From NCBI RefSeq assembly GCF_017315705.1, contig NZ_JAFLRF010000001.1, forward strand, positions 1 to 64,000: 64,000 bases of DNA. The letters are read 5' to 3'. This DNA is from Trinickia mobilis (lineage in GTDB: Bacteria > Pseudomonadota > Gammaproteobacteria > Burkholderiales > Burkholderiaceae). Of the stretch, positions 24,358-33,367 are shown one piece after another (position 1 is the first letter of the stretch; each line of letters opens with the position of its first letter). The notes under the pieces are model-generated. The model ran no database searches, was not told the DNA's origin, and was given only the letters and a program-made list of their open reading frames with translations. Position numbers and translations under genes: made by a program.

Positions 24358-26163
24358 TCAAGCCACGCGCTGCGCCGCACGCGCACGTTCCACCGCTTCG
24401 CGCAATTGATCGTAGTGCACGGGCTTTGACAGCACGTCGAAGAACGGCCCGCTCTCGCCATTGGCGGCCGAATCCGGCGCGCAGGCGCTCACCGCGATAA
24501 CGGGCACGCCCGCGCTCGGCCCGCCGCGTTCGCGGAATTCGGCGACAAACGAATAGCCGTCCTTGTCGGGCATGTGCAAATCGACCAGCACGACGTCGCA
24601 CCGCTCGCCGTCGAGCCAGCGCAGCGCTTCGTCCGCGCTGCCCGCCGCCACCGCGTCGCACGCCATGTGAGCAAGCAACTCGCCGAGCGATTCGCGCACC
24701 GGCGGATTGTCGTCGACGATCAGCACGCGCGTCCGGACGCCGCATCCCGTATCGTGTTGCGCCATGCCGTCCGGCGGCGCAGGCTCGACCGAGCGCACCG
24801 GAATCGTCACGGAAAATGTCGTCCCCTCGCCCACGCGGCTTGTCACCTCGATCGTGCCGCCGAACAATTCGACGAGCCCGCTGACGATCGCGAGCCCCAT
24901 GCCGGCGCCGCCGACGCGCCGCGTTCGCGAGCCGTCGAGCTGCGTGAATTCCTTGAACAGCAGCGGAATCTGCGCCTCGTCGACGCCCGGTCCGGTGTCG
25001 CTGACGGAAATGGCGAGCGTGCCGCGCTGCACGTCGAGCGCCACGCGAATCGAGCCCGCGTCGGTATAGCGAATGGCGTTGGTCACGAGGTTGCTGACGA
25101 TCTGGCGGATGCGATGCGGATCGGACTCGACCATGCCCGTGTTGCCCGCGGCGCGGCTCGTCAGCACGAGGTGCTTCGCGCTCGCGGCCTGCAGGTGCTC
25201 GTCGACGATCGATTCGATCAGAAGGCGCGGATCGAAGCGCTCGTCGCGCAGCACGAGCTTGCCGGCGCCAAGGCGCGCGTAATCGGTCAAGTCGCGCATC
25301 TGCACCTCGAGATGCCGGGCGGCCATTTCCAGGCGGCGAATGACTTTGCGGTCCGCCTCGGATTGCAAATGAAAGCCGAGCAACTCGACCGACGACACGA
25401 TCGCGTGCAGCGGCGTGCGCAACTCGTGGCTGATCATGCCGAGGAACGTGTCCTTCGCGAGGCTGGCTTCGCGCGCCATGCGTGTCGCTTCGTGCTCGGC
25501 GGCAAGCGCCGCATGTTGCTGCGCGATGAGCTTGCTGCGGCGCATGCCGTTGAAGACCAGCAGCACGGTCGCCGCCGCCGACAACAGCAGCAGCACGATA
25601 CCGCCTGCAAACAGGTAGCGGCGCTTCGCCATGAAATCGCTCGTGAGCGCATCGCGTTCGGCGACATCGACGAGCCGCCGGCTCTGAGCGAAATCGTTGA
25701 CTTCGTCCCAATGCGAGTTCAGCGTTTCGACAATCCGCCTTGCACGCGACGGGTCGCCCGGCAAGGCGTCGATGTCGGGGCGCAGAGCGCCGATCGTCTT
25801 ATCGAGCGTGATCAGTTCGTCGTGCTGCCAGTGCTCGAGCGCCGGCTGCTGCGCGAGCCGGTTCGTCGAACCGGCGATCACGCGCAGCTTCGATTGCAGG
25901 ATCTGAAAGCGCAACGTCAGCGCCGCGTCGTCCCGGTCCGCCCCGGTCTCGTAGAGCAGCACCTGATTTTCGAGGCGTGCGTAGGCGATCTGGAACTGCG
26001 CGGCGTCCCAATAGAAACCGTCATAGGGACTGGCGACCTGGGTCGCGGCGCGCGGCGCCAGGAGGTTGTCGTAGAGCAGGTACCCCATTGCGCCGATCGG
26101 CGGCGCAAGCGCGGTCAGCCAGATCAGCACGAACGCCAGGCGCCGCAGCGAAGCCTTTTTCAT
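24358..26163 (-). CDS. Membrane hybrid sensor histidine kinase with C-terminal receiver
   Basis: 601 residues. There is a membrane segment at 8-30, a periplasmic helical sensor region (about 35-185) and a second membrane segment (FAGGIVLLLLSAAATVLLVF). HisKA follows with the phosphorylated histidine in MISHELRTPLHAI. HATPase has the N box VSNLVTNAIRYTD and DTGPG/GGAGMGLAI. A receiver domain closes the protein (VLIVDDNPPVRES, VVLVDLHMPDKDGYS, LSKPV). The start at 26163 overlaps the stop of the SUOX-fold gene (ATGA), so sensor and kinase are coupled. It may relay phosphate to the convergent BetR/receiver protein. Confidence 0.93.
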   Translation of the reverse strand: MKKASLRRLAFVLIWLTALAPPIGAMGYLLYDNLLAPRAATQVASPYDGFYWDAAQFQIAYARLENQVLLYETGADRDDAALTLRFQILQSKLRVIAGSTNRLAQQPALEHWQHDELITLDKTIGALRPDIDALPGDPSRARRIVETLNSHWDEVNDFAQSRRLVDVAERDALTSDFMAKRRYLFAGGIVLLLLSAAATVLLVFNGMRRSKLIAQQHAALAAEHEATRMAREASLAKDTFLGMISHELRTPLHAIVSSVELLGFHLQSEADRKVIRRLEMAARHLEVQMRDLTDYARLGAGKLVLRDERFDPRLLIESIVDEHLQAASAKHLVLTSRAAGNTGMVESDPHRIRQIVSNLVTNAIRYTDAGSIRVALDVQRGTLAISVSDTGPGVDEAQIPLLFKEFTQLDGSRTRRVGGAGMGLAIVSGLVELFGGTIEVTSRVGEGTTFSVTIPVRSVEPAPPDGMAQHDTGCGVRTRVLIVDDNPPVRESLGELLAHMACDAVAAGSADEALRWLDGERCDVVLVDLHMPDKDGYSFVAEFRERGGPSAGVPVIAVSACAPDSAANGESGPFFDVLSKPVHYDQLREAVERARAAQRVA

Positions 26164-26684
26164 TTGATGACGAGCGACTTGATCTGCCAGACGAATTTGG
26201 CGGTTGCCCCGGCCGTCGACAGCTCGTCCGGATACTGGTCGCGCGGATAGATGAGAAACAGCGGGCCGAAATCGCTCATTTGCAGACGCTTGCCGTTCAT
26301 GCTGTACGCGAGGATGACGCCATAGCGGTTCGCGTCCGCGGCCGGAATCGCGTAGGTGTAGTCGTCGAACGAGTGCAGCTCGACCGTCCGGCCGCGCGCT
26401 CCGACGATCTTCAGGATATCCGACAGGCTCGGTCCGGCGAAGACCGATTTTTTCGTCCAGGCGGTCGCGGTGGAAATCGAATGGACCGGCAGGCTCAGCA
26501 ATTGCGCTTCGCTGAAATGGTAGACGGTGTGCGCAACGTCCGTGGTTTGGGTGATCTGGCCGGTGACGTCGAGCGCGAGCGGCGTGGCTTGCGCAGGCGA
26601 CGCGGCCAGCGCGGCTGCGAACGTCACGCAACGTGCGCCGGCCCAGGCCCGGACGGACGGCTTGCGGTATGCGGTCACCGACAT
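26160..26684 (-). CDS. Exported SUOX-fold (molybdopterin-binding domain-like) protein without a cysteine ligand
   Basis: 174 residues. It has a signal peptide (residues 1-33, ending AAALAASPAQA), then a domain of the sulfite-oxidase fold (FAGPSLSDILKIVGA, DYTYAIPAADA, GPLFLIYPRDQYP, WQIKSLVIK). The mature part has no cysteine, so the usual Mo-ligating cysteine is absent, and it is about half the size of catalytic members. It is translationally coupled to a hybrid histidine kinase, which suggests a periplasmic sensing role for the kinase rather than catalysis. The start follows GGGGTAATTGAA. Confidence 0.78.
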   Translation of the reverse strand: MSVTAYRKPSVRAWAGARCVTFAAALAASPAQATPLALDVTGQITQTTDVAHTVYHFSEAQLLSLPVHSISTATAWTKKSVFAGPSLSDILKIVGARGRTVELHSFDDYTYAIPAADANRYGVILAYSMNGKRLQMSDFGPLFLIYPRDQYPDELSTAGATAKFVWQIKSLVIK

Positions 26685-26993
26685 TTCAATTACCCCATTT
26701 CTGTTCTTTAACTTCGCGTTCGGCGATTCCCCGGCTCTTTGACCGATGAGCACGCCGTGCACGCCGTCCGGCGCGCATTGTAGCGTTTATGGGAAGGGCT
26801 GCCGGCTGCTTCGCGCCCGCTCATGCAAATGGCAGGCGATACACCGCTAAAGCGCTGCGCGGGACGCTGCGGCCATGAAGCCGTCAGGTCCCGCGCAGCG
26901 TTCGGTCCGGCCAGCAAGGGGAAAGGTGGAAGGCTCGCCGACGTACGCTGCGGCCAAGCCTCCCGGCAAAGCCTCCCGGCAAAGCCAGGGACG

Positions 26994-28505
26994 TCAGACG
27001 TCGAACTTGACACCTTGCGCGAGCGGCAGCTCGCGGCTGTAGTTGATCGTGTTCGTGGCACGGCGCATGTAGGTCTTCCACGCGTCCGAACCCGATTCGC
27101 GTCCGCCGCCGGTTTCCTTCTCGCCGCCGAACGCGCCGCCGATTTCCGCGCCGCTCGTGCCGATGTTCACGTTGACGATCCCGCAATCGCTGCCTGCCGC
27201 GGACATGAACTGCTCGGCCTCGCGCATATCGTTGGTGAAGATCGCCGACGACAAGCCTTGCGGCACCCCGTTGTGCACAGCGAGCGCTTCGGCGAAATCG
27301 TCGTAGACGAGCACATACAGGATCGGCGCGAACGTCTCGCGCTCGACCACCGCGGTTTGCTTCGGCATGCGTACGATGGCGGGGCGCACGTAGTACGCGT
27401 CGTCATGGCCCGCGTCGACACGTTCGCCGCCCGCCACGGCGCCGCCTTCCGCGCGGGCTTGCGCGAGCGCGCTTTGCATCGCGTCGAACGAGGCGCGGTC
27501 GATCAGCGGCCCGACGAGCGTATCGGCGGCAAGCGGATCGCCGATCTTGACCGACCCGAACGCCTTCTCGAGCCGCGGCAGCAAGGTGTCGGCGACGCTG
27601 CGATGCACGATGAGGCGCCGCAGCGTCGTGCAGCGCTGGCCTGCCGTGCCGACCGCCGCAAAAGTCACGGCGCGCACGACGAGATCGAGATCGGCGCTCG
27701 GCGCGACGATCATCCCGTTGTTGCCGCCCAATTCGAGAAGGCTGCGCGCAAGACGCTTGGAAAGCACCTGCGCGACTTCCATGCCCATGCGCACGCTGCC
27801 CGTCGCACTGACGAGCGGCACCTTCGGCGATGACGTCAGCACTGCACCGACTTCGCGCGCACCGATCAGGAGCTGAAGCAGGCCCTCGGGCACGACGCCG
27901 GGGTGCGTCCTCTCGAACTCGCGCACGGCCTTGTTGAAGAGCGCATGGCAGGCGATCGCCGTGAGCGGCGTCTTTTCCGACGGTTTCCAGACGACCGGAT
28001 CGCCGCACACGAACGCCAGCGCCGCATTCCACGCCCACACCGCCACCGGGAAATTGAACGCCGAGATCACGCCGCACACGCCGAGCGGATGCCACGTTTC
28101 CATCATCCGGTGCCCCGGGCGCTCGGACGCGATCGTCAAGCCATACAGTTGCCGCGACAGGCCCACCGCGAAATCGCAGATGTCGATCATTTCCTGCACT
28201 TCGCCCAGGCCCTCGGACTGGATCTTGCCTGCTTCGAGCGTGACGAGCTTGCCGAGCGCATCCTTGTGCTCGCGCAGCACGTTGCCGAAGACGCGGACCA
28301 GTTCGCCGCGCAGCGGCGCGGGGACGGTGCGCCATTTCGCGAAAGCGGCATGCGCGGCGTCGATCTTGCGCTCGGCGTCCCCGGCGGTGTCGACCGCGAG
28401 CGTAGCTAGCGTTGCGCCGTCGCGCGGCGAGCGGGCGGTCAGGGCATTGCCCTTCCATTGGGCGAGATCGATATCGAGCGCTGCAAGAATGTCGTTGACT
28501 ACCAT
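26994..28505 (-). CDS. amaB: Aldehyde dehydrogenase, AmaB-like (piperideine-6-carboxylate/2-aminoadipate-semialdehyde dehydrogenase)
   Basis: 503 residues of ALDH7-type sequence: FNFPVAVWAWNAALAFVCGD, VSATGSVRMGMEV, LLELGGNNGMIV and the catalytic cysteine in VGTAGQRCTTLRR. It closes with NIGTSGAEIGGAFGGEKETG, typical of the antiquitin/AmaB group. It oxidises 2-aminoadipate semialdehyde in lysine catabolism; other semialdehydes are possible. The start at 28505 follows GAGGAAGTG. No lysine-pathway partner is adjacent, so the assignment rests on sequence. Confidence 0.85.
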   Translation of the reverse strand: MVVNDILAALDIDLAQWKGNALTARSPRDGATLATLAVDTAGDAERKIDAAHAAFAKWRTVPAPLRGELVRVFGNVLREHKDALGKLVTLEAGKIQSEGLGEVQEMIDICDFAVGLSRQLYGLTIASERPGHRMMETWHPLGVCGVISAFNFPVAVWAWNAALAFVCGDPVVWKPSEKTPLTAIACHALFNKAVREFERTHPGVVPEGLLQLLIGAREVGAVLTSSPKVPLVSATGSVRMGMEVAQVLSKRLARSLLELGGNNGMIVAPSADLDLVVRAVTFAAVGTAGQRCTTLRRLIVHRSVADTLLPRLEKAFGSVKIGDPLAADTLVGPLIDRASFDAMQSALAQARAEGGAVAGGERVDAGHDDAYYVRPAIVRMPKQTAVVERETFAPILYVLVYDDFAEALAVHNGVPQGLSSAIFTNDMREAEQFMSAAGSDCGIVNVNIGTSGAEIGGAFGGEKETGGGRESGSDAWKTYMRRATNTINYSRELPLAQGVKFDV

Positions 28506-29000
28506 CACTTCCTCTTTGGGTCGAAGCGCACCGGCCATCGTCGCGTGCGACGCCAGCCGCGGTACGCGGTATGCGCGGCGGGATCAGCCGCCGCCAATGG
28601 TCGATTCGATCCTTGCGGACCGGGATGCAGATGAAACGGCGCCGGATACGCGCCGGCTGTCTGCGGGTCTCCGATTGAAACGCGTTCGCGCCATCTGCGC
28701 AAGCTCACACGCCCCATTGACCGAGCGCCATTTTCCAGGCGGCGGATTTCGCTAGCAACTGATTAAAACTCACCACTTCATTCTAAAAATTCACTAAGGC
28801 CGGCGTGCCGGGGTCCGCCCTGCCGGCATCGCCGCGCGCCCAAGGACTAAAACTCCCGCCGCACGTCTTTTCGCCTCCAGATTTACCCCAACCAGCGGGC
28901 GCTTACATTGCGCCGCACCAATCGCCATTTGCCTTTTTACAATAAGGTTCGCCGAAATCAGGCCCGAATTTTCTTCCCGCACCGCGCAAACGACGGTTTC
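28506..29000. other. Gene-free region between divergent amaB and frcB
   Basis: About 500 bp without a convincing gene. An AT-rich patch occurs at 28755-28800 and another towards 28940. The short open frames lack Shine-Dalgarno sites. It likely holds the amaB promoter on the minus strand. Confidence 0.5.
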
Positions 29001-29051
29001 TTGACACGCCTCGCGCGTGCCGCTTTACTAAATAAAACAAAGTGATTTAGT
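29001..29051 (+). promoter_or_regulatory. frcB promoter with overlapping operator-like inverted repeat
   Basis: TTGACA (29001-29006) and TTTACT (29024-29029) are spaced 17 bp apart, giving a good sigma70-like promoter. ACTAAAT (29027-29033) and ATTTAGT (29045-29051) are perfect inverted arms overlapping the -10. An AT-rich dyad of this kind is what ROK-family repressors bind, and a ROK gene ends the transporter operon. Confidence 0.65.
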
Positions 29052-29110
29052 TGGTCGGCGTCGGCAGCCGTCATCGAAGCGCCGTCATTACACATCCGGA
29101 GGAGCAATCA

Positions 29111-30103
29111 ATGAGATCCCGTCAGCACCCAGTCCTCACCCGAATCGCCATGCTGTGCCTCGCCGCGTCGGCCGCCTGCGCCACCGCCGCGTTCGCCGAC
29201 GAACCGGTCATCGGCCTCATCACGAAGACCGACACCAACCCGTTCTTCGTCAAGATGAAACAAGGTGCCGAAGGGGCCGCGCAAAAGGACGGCGCGAAGC
29301 TCCTCACCGCGGCCGGCAAGTTCGACGGCGACAACGCCAGCCAGGTCACCGCGATCGAAAACATGATGACGGCGGGCGCGAAGGCGATCCTGATCACGCC
29401 GAGCGACACGAGGGCGATCGTCCCGTCGATCAAGAAAGCGCGCGATGCCGGCGTGATGGTGATCGCGCTCGACACGCCGACCGACCCGCAAGCGGCCACC
29501 GACGCCCTCTTCGCCACCGACAACTTCAAGGCCGGCGAGCTGATCGGCGAGTACGCCAAGAAGGCGCTCGGCGGCAAGCCCGCGAAGATCGCAACGCTCG
29601 ATCTCGCGCCCGGCGTTTCTGTCGGCATCCTGCGCCACAACGGCTTCCTCAAGGGCTTCGGCGTGAAGGAAGGCGACCCGAGCATCGTCTGCAGCCAGGA
29701 CACGCGCGGCGATCAGGCCAAGGGCCAGACGGCGATGGAGAACTGCCTGCAGAAGTCGCCTGGCATCAACGTCGTCTACACGATCAACGAGCCGGCCGCG
29801 GCGGGCGCCTATCGCGCGCTGAAGGCGGCGGGCAAGGACAAGGACGTGATGATCGTGTCGATCGACGGCGGCTGCGAAGGCGTGCGCAACGTCAAGGCCG
29901 GCCAGATCGCGGCGACCTCGCAGCAATATCCGCTCAAGATGGCCGCGCTCGGCGTCACGGCCGGCGTCGACTACGCGAAGACCGGCAAGAAGGTCAGCGG
30001 CTATCACGACACCGGCGTCACGCTGATCACCGACCAGCCGATGTCCGGCGTCGACAGCAAGGACACGGCCTATGGCCTCGCCAACTGCTGGGGCGGCAAC
30101 TGA
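29111..30103 (+). CDS. frcB: Sugar ABC transporter periplasmic binding protein (fructose type)
   Basis: 330 residues. There is a signal peptide (cleavage near AAFADE), then a Peripla_BP_4/ribose-binding fold: PVIGLITKTDTNPFFVKMKQ, GAKAILITPSDTRAIVPSIK, GVMVIALDTPTD and VSIDGGCEGVRN. It ends with ITDQPMSGVDSKDTAYGLAN, typical of FrcB. The start at 29111 follows CGGAGGAGCAATCA. It is first in an frcB-frcC-frcA-ROK order like that of the Sinorhizobium fructose importer. Fructose (or ribose/mannose) as substrate is inferred. Confidence 0.88.
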   Translation: MRSRQHPVLTRIAMLCLAASAACATAAFADEPVIGLITKTDTNPFFVKMKQGAEGAAQKDGAKLLTAAGKFDGDNASQVTAIENMMTAGAKAILITPSDTRAIVPSIKKARDAGVMVIALDTPTDPQAATDALFATDNFKAGELIGEYAKKALGGKPAKIATLDLAPGVSVGILRHNGFLKGFGVKEGDPSIVCSQDTRGDQAKGQTAMENCLQKSPGINVVYTINEPAAAGAYRALKAAGKDKDVMIVSIDGGCEGVRNVKAGQIAATSQQYPLKMAALGVTAGVDYAKTGKKVSGYHDTGVTLITDQPMSGVDSKDTAYGLANCWGGN

Positions 30104-30117
30104 CGCCGCGTGCCTGA

Positions 30118-30140
30118 GATGCCCCCCGAGGGGGCGTAGC
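30118..30140 (+). repeat. Fragment of the intergenic repeat (hairpin part)
   Basis: GATGCCCCCCGAGGGGGCGTAG retains the CCCCCGAGGGGG hairpin of the full copies. It lacks both head and tail and lies between frcB and frcC. It may now act as an attenuating or mRNA-stabilising stem that favours expression of the binding protein over the permease. Confidence 0.5.
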
Positions 30141-30180
30141 ACCTGCTTGTACCCGTTCGACCCTGCCTGGAATCGCCATC

Positions 30181-31182
30181 ATGCCTACCACCCACTCCGT
30201 GCCGCCGGTCGCGTCGGCCCCCGCTTCGCGCCGTTTCGCCGACCGCATGCCGAGCCTCGCCGAAATCGGCCCGCTCGTTGCGCTCGTGCTCGCGTGCCTG
30301 TTCTTCATCTCGCAGAGCAACCGCTTCCTGTCATTCCAGAATTTTTCGCTGATCCTGCAGCAGACGATGGTCGTCGCGGTCATCGCGATCGGCCAGACGC
30401 TGATCGTGCTGACGGGCGGCATCGATCTGTCGTGCGGCATGGTGATGGCGTTCGGCTCGATCGTGATGACGAAGTTCGCTGTCGTGCTCGGCGTGCCGCC
30501 GGTGGTCGCGATCCTGTGCGGCGTCGGCGCGAGCACGCTCTTCGGCCTCTTGAACGGCGTGCTGATCACGCGCATCAGGCTGCCCGCGTTCATCGTCACG
30601 CTCGGCACGCTGAACATCGCGTTCGCGCTCACGCAGCTCTATTCGAACGCCGAAAGCGTGTCGAACCTGCCGGACGCGATCATGTTCTTCGGCAACACGT
30701 TCCGCGTCGGGCCGGCCGAGGTGACGTACGGCACCGTCCTCACGCTGCTGATGTATCTCGGCACCTGGTTCGTGCTGCGCGACACCGTGCCGGGCCGCCA
30801 TCTGTACGCGCTCGGCAACAACTCCGAAGCGGCGCGGCTCATGGGCCTCTCGTCGAACCGCATTCTGATCACCGTGTATTCGCTGGCGGGTCTCATCTAC
30901 GGCATCGCGGCACTGCTGCTCGTGGCGCGCACCGGCGTGGGCGACCCGCAGGCCGGGCAGACCGAAAACCTCGACAGCATCACCGCGGTCGTGCTCGGCG
31001 GCACGAGTCTGTTCGGCGGGCGCGGGTCGATCGTCGGGACGCTGCTCGGCGCGCTGATCGTCGGCGTATTCAGAAACGGGCTGACGCTGATGGGCGTGTC
31101 GTCCGTCTATCAGGTGCTCATCACCGGGATGCTCGTGATTCTCGCCGTCGCCGCCGACAAGCTCTCGCACCGCCGCGGCTAG
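30181..31182 (+). CDS. frcC: Sugar ABC transporter permease
   Basis: 333 residues with eight to ten hydrophobic segments and the BPD_transp_2 pattern: MVVAVIAIGQTLIVLTGGID, LPAFIVTLGTLNIAF, GLSSNRILITVYSLAGLIYG, and GTSLFGGRGSIVGTLLGALI near the ATPase contact loop. It forms the inner-membrane channel for the FrcB-delivered sugar. A single permease gene implies a homodimer. Confidence 0.9.
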   Translation: MPTTHSVPPVASAPASRRFADRMPSLAEIGPLVALVLACLFFISQSNRFLSFQNFSLILQQTMVVAVIAIGQTLIVLTGGIDLSCGMVMAFGSIVMTKFAVVLGVPPVVAILCGVGASTLFGLLNGVLITRIRLPAFIVTLGTLNIAFALTQLYSNAESVSNLPDAIMFFGNTFRVGPAEVTYGTVLTLLMYLGTWFVLRDTVPGRHLYALGNNSEAARLMGLSSNRILITVYSLAGLIYGIAALLLVARTGVGDPQAGQTENLDSITAVVLGGTSLFGGRGSIVGTLLGALIVGVFRNGLTLMGVSSVYQVLITGMLVILAVAADKLSHRRG

Positions 31183-31265
31183 GCGCTCCGGCGCCCTGCG
31201 CCCTGCGCAAGCAAGACATCTCGGGCGCCCGTGCGGCGCCCCCAAGGAAACATCGAGGAAACATC

Positions 31266-32060
31266 ATGTCGACACCCTCTTCCACCGCCGCCATCCCGGT
31301 GCTGCAAGCCCAAGGTCTCGTGAAGCGCTACGGGCACGTCACCGCGCTCGACGGCTGCGACTTCGAAGTGATGCCCGGCGAGATCATGGCCGTGATCGGC
31401 GACAACGGCGCGGGCAAGTCGTCGCTGATCAAGGCGCTGTCGGGCGCGACCGTGCCCGACGAAGGCGAGATCCGCCTCGACGGCCAGCCCGTGCATTTTC
31501 GCAATCCGCTCGACGCCCGCGCCCAGGGCATCGAAACCGTCTACCAGGAACTCGCCGTCGCGCCTGCGATGAGCATCGCGGAGAACCTCTTTCTCGGCCG
31601 CGAGATCCGCAAGCCCGGCTGGCGCGGGTCGCTCCTCAAGATGATCGACAAGCGCAAGATGCTCGACGAAGCGATCGCGCACATGAAGGACTTGCAGATC
31701 GGCATCCGCTCGATGCGCCAGCCGGTCGAGACGCTGTCGGGCGGCCAGCGCCAGGGCGTCGCGGTGGCGCGCAGCGCGGCGTTCGCGCGTCACGTCGTGA
31801 TTCTCGACGAGCCGACCGCCGCGCTCGGCGTGAAGGAAGGCAACATGGTGCTCGAACTGATCCGCCGCGTGCGCGACCGGGGGCTGCCGGTGATCCTGAT
31901 CAGCCACAACATGCCGCACGTGTTCGAAATCTCGGACCGCATTCACATCCAGCGCTTGGGACGCCGCGCCGCGCTCGTGAAGACGAAGGACATCCATATG
32001 TCCGACGCCGTCGCGATCATGACCGGCGCCAAGCAGGCGGACGTGAAGGCGATTGCTTGA
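31266..32060 (+). CDS. frcA: Sugar ABC transporter ATP-binding protein (single domain)
   Basis: 264 residues with one nucleotide-binding domain: Walker A GDNGAGKSSLIKAL, Q-loop ETVYQELAVAP, signature ETLSGGQRQGVAVARSAAF, Walker B HVVILDEPTAALGV and H-loop LISHNM. Most importers of this class have a double-domain ATPase; the single domain is the FrcA type. It lies 83 bp after frcC, with the ATG at 31266 after CGAGGAAACATC. Confidence 0.93.
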   Translation: MSTPSSTAAIPVLQAQGLVKRYGHVTALDGCDFEVMPGEIMAVIGDNGAGKSSLIKALSGATVPDEGEIRLDGQPVHFRNPLDARAQGIETVYQELAVAPAMSIAENLFLGREIRKPGWRGSLLKMIDKRKMLDEAIAHMKDLQIGIRSMRQPVETLSGGQRQGVAVARSAAFARHVVILDEPTAALGVKEGNMVLELIRRVRDRGLPVILISHNMPHVFEISDRIHIQRLGRRAALVKTKDIHMSDAVAIMTGAKQADVKAIA

Positions 32061-32129
32061 TGCCGGGCCGCACGCGTCGCCGCCGTCCGGTTCGCCCACG
32101 TTTAGACATCGCTTGCTGAGGCTTTCGCA

Positions 32130-33365
32130 ATGAGCACCGCCCCCCGTTCCCACCCGCCGCTCGCGAGGCCTGTCGGCTCGAATCAGGTCGGCATGCGGCA
32201 ATTCAACGAGCGGATCGTGCTGCAGGCGATCCGTCTGCACGGGCCGCTGCCGAAGGCCGATGTCGGGCGGCTGACGCGCCTCTCCATGCAGACGGCGTCG
32301 ATGATCGTCGAGCGGCTGATCGACGACGGACTCCTCGCCAAGCAGCCGCGCGTGCGCGGGCGCATCGGCCAGCCGTCGGTGCCGATCGCCTTGCGTGCCG
32401 ACGGCGCGTACACGATCGGCATCAAGGTCGGACGCCGCAGCCTCGACGTGCTCGCGATGGATTTCACGGGCCGCGTCTGCAGCCGCGACGTGCTCGAGTA
32501 CGCCTACCCCGATCCGCACGTGCTGTTCCCCGCGCTCGAACAGAAGCTCGCGCGCGTGAACGAATCGCTCGGCAAGGACGCGGAGAAAGTGGTCGGCGTG
32601 GGCGTTGCCGCGCCGTTGTGGCTCGGCGGCTGGCGCGAGTTGCTCGGCGCGCCGCAGGAAGCGCTCGACGCCTGGAACGCGATCGACATCCGCGCGCGGA
32701 TCGAAGCGATGACCGGGCTGCCCGTCGAGTTCGCGAAGGACACGACCGCCGCCTGCGCCGCCGAGCTCGTGATGGGTCAGGGCCGCGGCATCCGCACGTT
32801 CCTGTATCTGTTCGTCGGCACGTTCATCGGCGGCGGGCTCGTGATCGACGGACGCCTGCACAGCGGGCCGCACGGCAACGCCGGCGCCGTGGGTTCGATT
32901 CCGCTCGCGTCCGCCCATGGGCGCTATGGGGGCACGGCGTCGCGCCAATTGCTGCACGCGGCGTCGGGCTTCGTGCTCGAGCAGCGCATGACCGACGCGG
33001 GCGCGCCGGCAGCGGCGGCGCACGATCACCGCGCGCTGTCGCCGGAACTGTGGGCCGTCACCGAGCCGTGGCTCGACGAGGCGTGTCCGGCGATCGCCGC
33101 GGCGCTCACGACGTCGGCGGCGCTGCTCGATCTCGAAGCCGTCGTGATCGACGGCGAGATCGACCGCCAGCTCGTGCGCGAAATCCTGCGCCGCACGGAG
33201 CGCGTGCTCGACGGCTTCGAATGGGAGGGCATGGTGCGGCCGCAGTTGCTGGAAGGCACGATCGGGTCGGATGCGCGCGCGATGGGCGGTGCGATCCTGC
33301 CGCTCTACGCGCATTTCGCGCCGACCCACGAACTCTTTCTCAAGCCCGCCACGGAAATCGCCTGA
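32130..33365 (+). CDS. ROK-family transcriptional regulator/kinase-like protein
   Basis: 411 residues. An N-terminal winged helix (MRQFNERIVLQAIRLHGPLP, LTRLSMQTASMIVERLIDDG) precedes a sugar-kinase-like ROK domain. The domain has VVGVGVAAPLWLGGW, VEFAKDTTAACAAEL and FVGTFIGGGLVIDGRLHSGP followed by GNAGAVGSIPL. The zinc-binding CxCGxxGC motif of many ROK repressors is not evident. It is last of the importer run and the likely local repressor, with the dyad at the frcB promoter as candidate operator. Confidence 0.88.
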   Translation: MSTAPRSHPPLARPVGSNQVGMRQFNERIVLQAIRLHGPLPKADVGRLTRLSMQTASMIVERLIDDGLLAKQPRVRGRIGQPSVPIALRADGAYTIGIKVGRRSLDVLAMDFTGRVCSRDVLEYAYPDPHVLFPALEQKLARVNESLGKDAEKVVGVGVAAPLWLGGWRELLGAPQEALDAWNAIDIRARIEAMTGLPVEFAKDTTAACAAELVMGQGRGIRTFLYLFVGTFIGGGLVIDGRLHSGPHGNAGAVGSIPLASAHGRYGGTASRQLLHAASGFVLEQRMTDAGAPAAAAHDHRALSPELWAVTEPWLDEACPAIAAALTTSAALLDLEAVVIDGEIDRQLVREILRRTERVLDGFEWEGMVRPQLLEGTIGSDARAMGGAILPLYAHFAPTHELFLKPATEIA

Positions 33366-33367
33366 AG

